Shown here piece by piece: positions 6,119 through 8,107 of a stretch of 8,107 bases of DNA. Numbering within the stretch: position 1 is the first letter of the stretch; every line of letters starts with the position of its first letter. The stretch spans positions 1 through 8,107 of the forward strand of contig JAGLSH010000028.1 of NCBI GenBank assembly GCA_023135855.1, read 5' to 3'. The notes under the pieces were generated by a model. It had not been told where the DNA came from. It ran no database searches and saw only the letters and a list, made by a program, of their open reading frames with translations. Origin of the DNA: Candidatus Omnitrophota bacterium (GTDB taxonomy: Bacteria > Omnitrophota > Gorgyraeia > Duberdicusellales > 4484-171). Made by a program: the position numbers and the translations under genes.

Positions 6119-6837
6119 TTTTTTCCTCCTTTAAAAGAAAATACCTTAATAAAGTTTTTCATAATTGCCCAAGAGTATAATTTTAAATAAATTGGAATTA
6201 ATTTCATTACTTTAAAACTAGATTCACCAACAACACGAGAATGCCAAACTGTTGGTATCTCAGTCATTTTAAATCCTTTAAGGTAGGCTTTAAGAGGAAT
6301 CTCCATTGAAATTTCAAAGCTCTTAGCTTTTGAGTCAATTGCCTCAATGACTTCTTTTTTATACATCTTAAATGAATTAGTAATATCATGAGTCGGAATG
6401 CCCAAAATATAAATAATTTTTCCAGCTAAACTAGACAAAAAAGTTTTTGCTCCTGGACCGCCTATCTTTTTACCTTCTCGCATATATCTTGAACCACAAA
6501 CAATATCATAGCCTTGTTCAATCTTGCAATACATCTGATTAATCGTTACTGGTTCATCACAAAAATCAGCCATAATTGGAACTACGACATCACCTTTTGC
6601 AACTTTAAACCCTGCTCTCAAAGTATTAGCGAACCCTTGAGACTCTTGATTGTCCACTAATGCAATATTTTTATAATTCTTTTTCAAGCCCTCGACCTTA
6701 TTTCTTGTATTGTCAATTGAATGATCATTAACTACAATAATCTCATGCTCAACAGTAAGAACCCGTACAAGACGAGAAACTACCTCTTCGATACACTCTT
6801 CTTCGTTAAACGCAGGAATAACTATAGATACCATCAT
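6115..6837 (-). CDS. Glycosyltransferase family 2, DPM/DPG-synthase-like
   Basis: This resembles polyprenyl-phosphate sugar synthases, which move a sugar from a nucleotide donor to a polyprenyl phosphate. It has 240 residues and one GT-A domain: VSIVIPAFNEEECIEEVV (3-20), EIIVVNDHSIDNT (32-44), NQESQGFANTLRAGFKVAKGDVVVPIMADFCDEP (63-96), DIVCGSRYMREGK (111-123), HDITNSFKMYKKEV (150-163) and EIPLKAYLKGFKMTEIPTVWHSR (179-201). The usual DxD is MADFCDEP here, as in a branch of this family I recall with MAD in place of DAD. No C-terminal transmembrane helices are present. Two adjacent ATGs (6837 and 6834) are possible starts. The first overlaps the upstream stop as ATGA; neither has a Shine-Dalgarno, so coupling is likely. 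Its last codons, KGGKK, carry the ribosome site of the next gene. Next to a membrane GT-C gene, it may supply that enzyme's lipid-linked donor. Confidence 0.9.
   Translation of the reverse strand: MMVSIVIPAFNEEECIEEVVSRLVRVLTVEHEIIVVNDHSIDNTRNKVEGLKKNYKNIALVDNQESQGFANTLRAGFKVAKGDVVVPIMADFCDEPVTINQMYCKIEQGYDIVCGSRYMREGKKIGGPGAKTFLSSLAGKIIYILGIPTHDITNSFKMYKKEVIEAIDSKAKSFEISMEIPLKAYLKGFKMTEIPTVWHSRVVGESSFKVMKLIPIYLKLYSWAIMKNFIKVFSFKGGKK
6125..6132 (-). promoter_or_regulatory. Strong ribosome binding site for the WaaE-like GT2
   Basis: AAAGGAGG, with 6 bases to ATG 6118, is embedded in the Lys-Gly-Gly codons that end the upstream glycosyltransferase. It supports the chosen start and the coupled ATGA junction. 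Confidence 0.8.
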
Positions 6838-8107
6838 TTGATTACTTTATAAATGCGAGCATCAGGACTACTAAAAGTTAATTGAAACTTATCCGGATTA
6901 AATATAGCCCATTGATTTTCAATTGGAGCATATTTTTCCTCATTTAAAATATAAACAAAAAGATAATCAGTCTCTTCTTTGGTGATATTTTTATACCACT
7001 GCTTAAAAGTAGCTTTACCACGATAATTCTCATCTCTTCTTAATACTCTATCGATCTCATCGTACTTATACTCTTTCCAATTTAAATTACCTTGAGGATA
7101 AAAATGAAGCTGAGCCGGATGAATGTTATTTACCGAAGCATAATAAACATCATTTTTGAAATTCCTGCCATACAAAGGAAAAGGAACCGGCCGGCCAGCA
7201 TAAGCAATCTTTTGACCACTGGTATTATCATCAAGCCACTTCCAACCTTTCATTGCCCCTTTCCAATAAGGCGCATATTTAACATAACCTTTATACTCAT
7301 GATTAAGATACCAGCTTTGCCCTAAAACAAAAATAACTAAGAAAACAACAAAAAAAGAAAATAACATATCAACTCTAGTTTTTCTTTTTTTCAAGAATTT
7401 AAAAAAGTATGGTAAAGCAAAGAAAAGCACTACCGCAGCCAATAAAGAAAGTCCTAATTCCCAATAGCCACTAAATTCAAGTATCGAAGATAAAAAACAC
7501 ACTACAATGATTGCTCTTATAACTTTTACTGGAACTTTTAAAATATTTAAAAGATATACTGCGACTATACTACCTACAGCAAGATAAGGATATAAAAACC
7601 TTGTCCAAAGCTGAGGAATAAGAAAAGTAAAAATCGCAAACAGAATAGCTGGAAGAAGAAGAAAATAACTTAAAGAAAAACTTAATCTTTCTTTTCTATT
7701 TTTAATAAGAATTACAGGATAAGCAAGAAAAGTTGCTGGAAATATCAAAAGAAGTAGTTGTGTACCCATGCCTTCATGAAAAAATAACTTCCCTAAATTA
7801 TATCCCTCATGTGTCCAGCGAACTAAATAAGTGGCCTTTGGCATTACTCCTTGAAAAATTGTCTTACCAAAAATGATTAAATTAAAAGGAAACAAAGGGT
7901 TACCGGTAAGAATAAAATTCCTTATAAAGCCATACCCGCCAAATAATACTATAAGTCCAAAAAATAAAGATCCATAGCCAAGGAGTTTAATGCCTTTAGA
8001 TTTTTTAATTAAGATATAAATAATAAATAGCGCTAAAGCCATGCTATAGGCTACACTCAAAGTCTTTATGCCAATAAATAACCCCAATGATATCCCTGAA
8101 AGAACTA
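6834..8107 (-). CDS. Polytopic membrane glycosyltransferase (GT-C / PMT-like), N-terminus beyond window
   Basis: This is a partial gene: the frame is open to base 8107, giving 423 visible residues with the true start outside. The visible start GISLGLFIGIKTLSVAY matches the G-x-G-x-K-turn of GT39/PMT-type glycosyltransferases, which places part of the catalytic N-terminal half before the edge. About eight transmembrane segments are seen, at roughly 17-33, 41-61, 115-134, 144-163, 169-189, 195-213, 216-238 and 245-267. Between the second and third is RNFILTGNPLFPF, and later LWTRFLYPYLA; both are hallmark stretches of this class. A soluble tail of about 155 residues follows (WLDDNTSGQKIAYAG...), probably extracytoplasmic. 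Such enzymes usually take sugar from a polyprenyl-phosphate donor outside the cytoplasm. It ends with TGA overlapping the next ATG. The sugar and acceptor are unknown, and an O-antigen-type or protein-modifying role is possible. Confidence 0.8.
   Translation of the reverse strand, partial: VLSGISLGLFIGIKTLSVAYSMALALFIIYILIKKSKGIKLLGYGSLFFGLIVLFGGYGFIRNFILTGNPLFPFNLIIFGKTIFQGVMPKATYLVRWTHEGYNLGKLFFHEGMGTQLLLLIFPATFLAYPVILIKNRKERLSFSLSYFLLLPAILFAIFTFLIPQLWTRFLYPYLAVGSIVAVYLLNILKVPVKVIRAIIVVCFLSSILEFSGYWELGLSLLAAVVLFFALPYFFKFLKKRKTRVDMLFSFFVVFLVIFVLGQSWYLNHEYKGYVKYAPYWKGAMKGWKWLDDNTSGQKIAYAGRPVPFPLYGRNFKNDVYYASVNNIHPAQLHFYPQGNLNWKEYKYDEIDRVLRRDENYRGKATFKQWYKNITKEETDYLFVYILNEEKYAPIENQWAIFNPDKFQLTFSSPDARIYKVIK

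Noticed and set aside
7092..7325. Open frame of 77 codons on the plus strand
   Set aside because: It is antisense to the tail of the membrane glycosyltransferase, with no motif or ribosome site to support it.
8085..8087. TTG as the start of the membrane glycosyltransferase
   Set aside because: The frame stays open to the window edge and the family needs a longer N-terminal catalytic part, so this TTG is almost certainly an internal Leu codon.

Overview
The window is one continuous minus-strand block of a low-GC bacterial genome. Both edges cut genes, and no gene is supported on the plus strand. An LPS-type glycosyltransferase family 9 enzyme suggests a Gram-negative, two-membrane organism. 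The AT-rich composition, AGGAGG-type ribosome sites and sigma70-like promoters fit an uncultured lineage such as Omnitrophota, but that is a guess from style and not something the sequence proves.

In the direction of transcription (high to low coordinates) the layout is as follows. (1) 8107-4255: four cell-envelope glycosyltransferase genes. They are a 5'-truncated polytopic GT-C-like membrane enzyme, a DPM-synthase-like GT2, a WaaE-like GT2 and a GT9 heptosyltransferase-like enzyme. Their ends overlap by 4, 4 and 11 bases, so they look translationally coupled. (2) 4228-2900: xseA, the exonuclease VII large subunit, 26 bases after the GT9 gene. (3) 2899-2710: a 190-base gap holding a pure polypurine tract (mRNA sense), short AT repeats and two consecutive hairpins, the second ending against the xseB ribosome site. 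(4) 2709-2488: xseB, the exonuclease VII small subunit, with its start moved to an ATG 15 bases inside the longest open frame. (5) 2487-2318: a 170-base gap with two good sigma70-type promoters, one only about a dozen bases from the rpsO start codon. (6) 2317-1: rpsO followed after 2 bases by pnp. This is the classical S15-PNPase operon, and pnp loses only its extreme C-terminus at the window edge.

The glycosyltransferases probably build a surface glycan or lipopolysaccharide core. The DPM-like enzyme could charge a polyprenyl-phosphate carrier used by the membrane GT-C enzyme, while the WaaE-like and GT9 enzymes use nucleotide sugars at the cytoplasmic face. XseA and XseB together form exonuclease VII. 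S15 and PNPase link ribosome assembly with RNA decay.

The content is largely ordinary housekeeping and envelope biosynthesis. The points that merit a second look are the structured element splitting xseA from xseB, the nearly leaderless proximal rpsO promoter, and the GHQIN replacement of a catalytic-region motif in XseA. I see no CRISPR array, tRNA, rRNA, transposase or clear intrinsic terminator.
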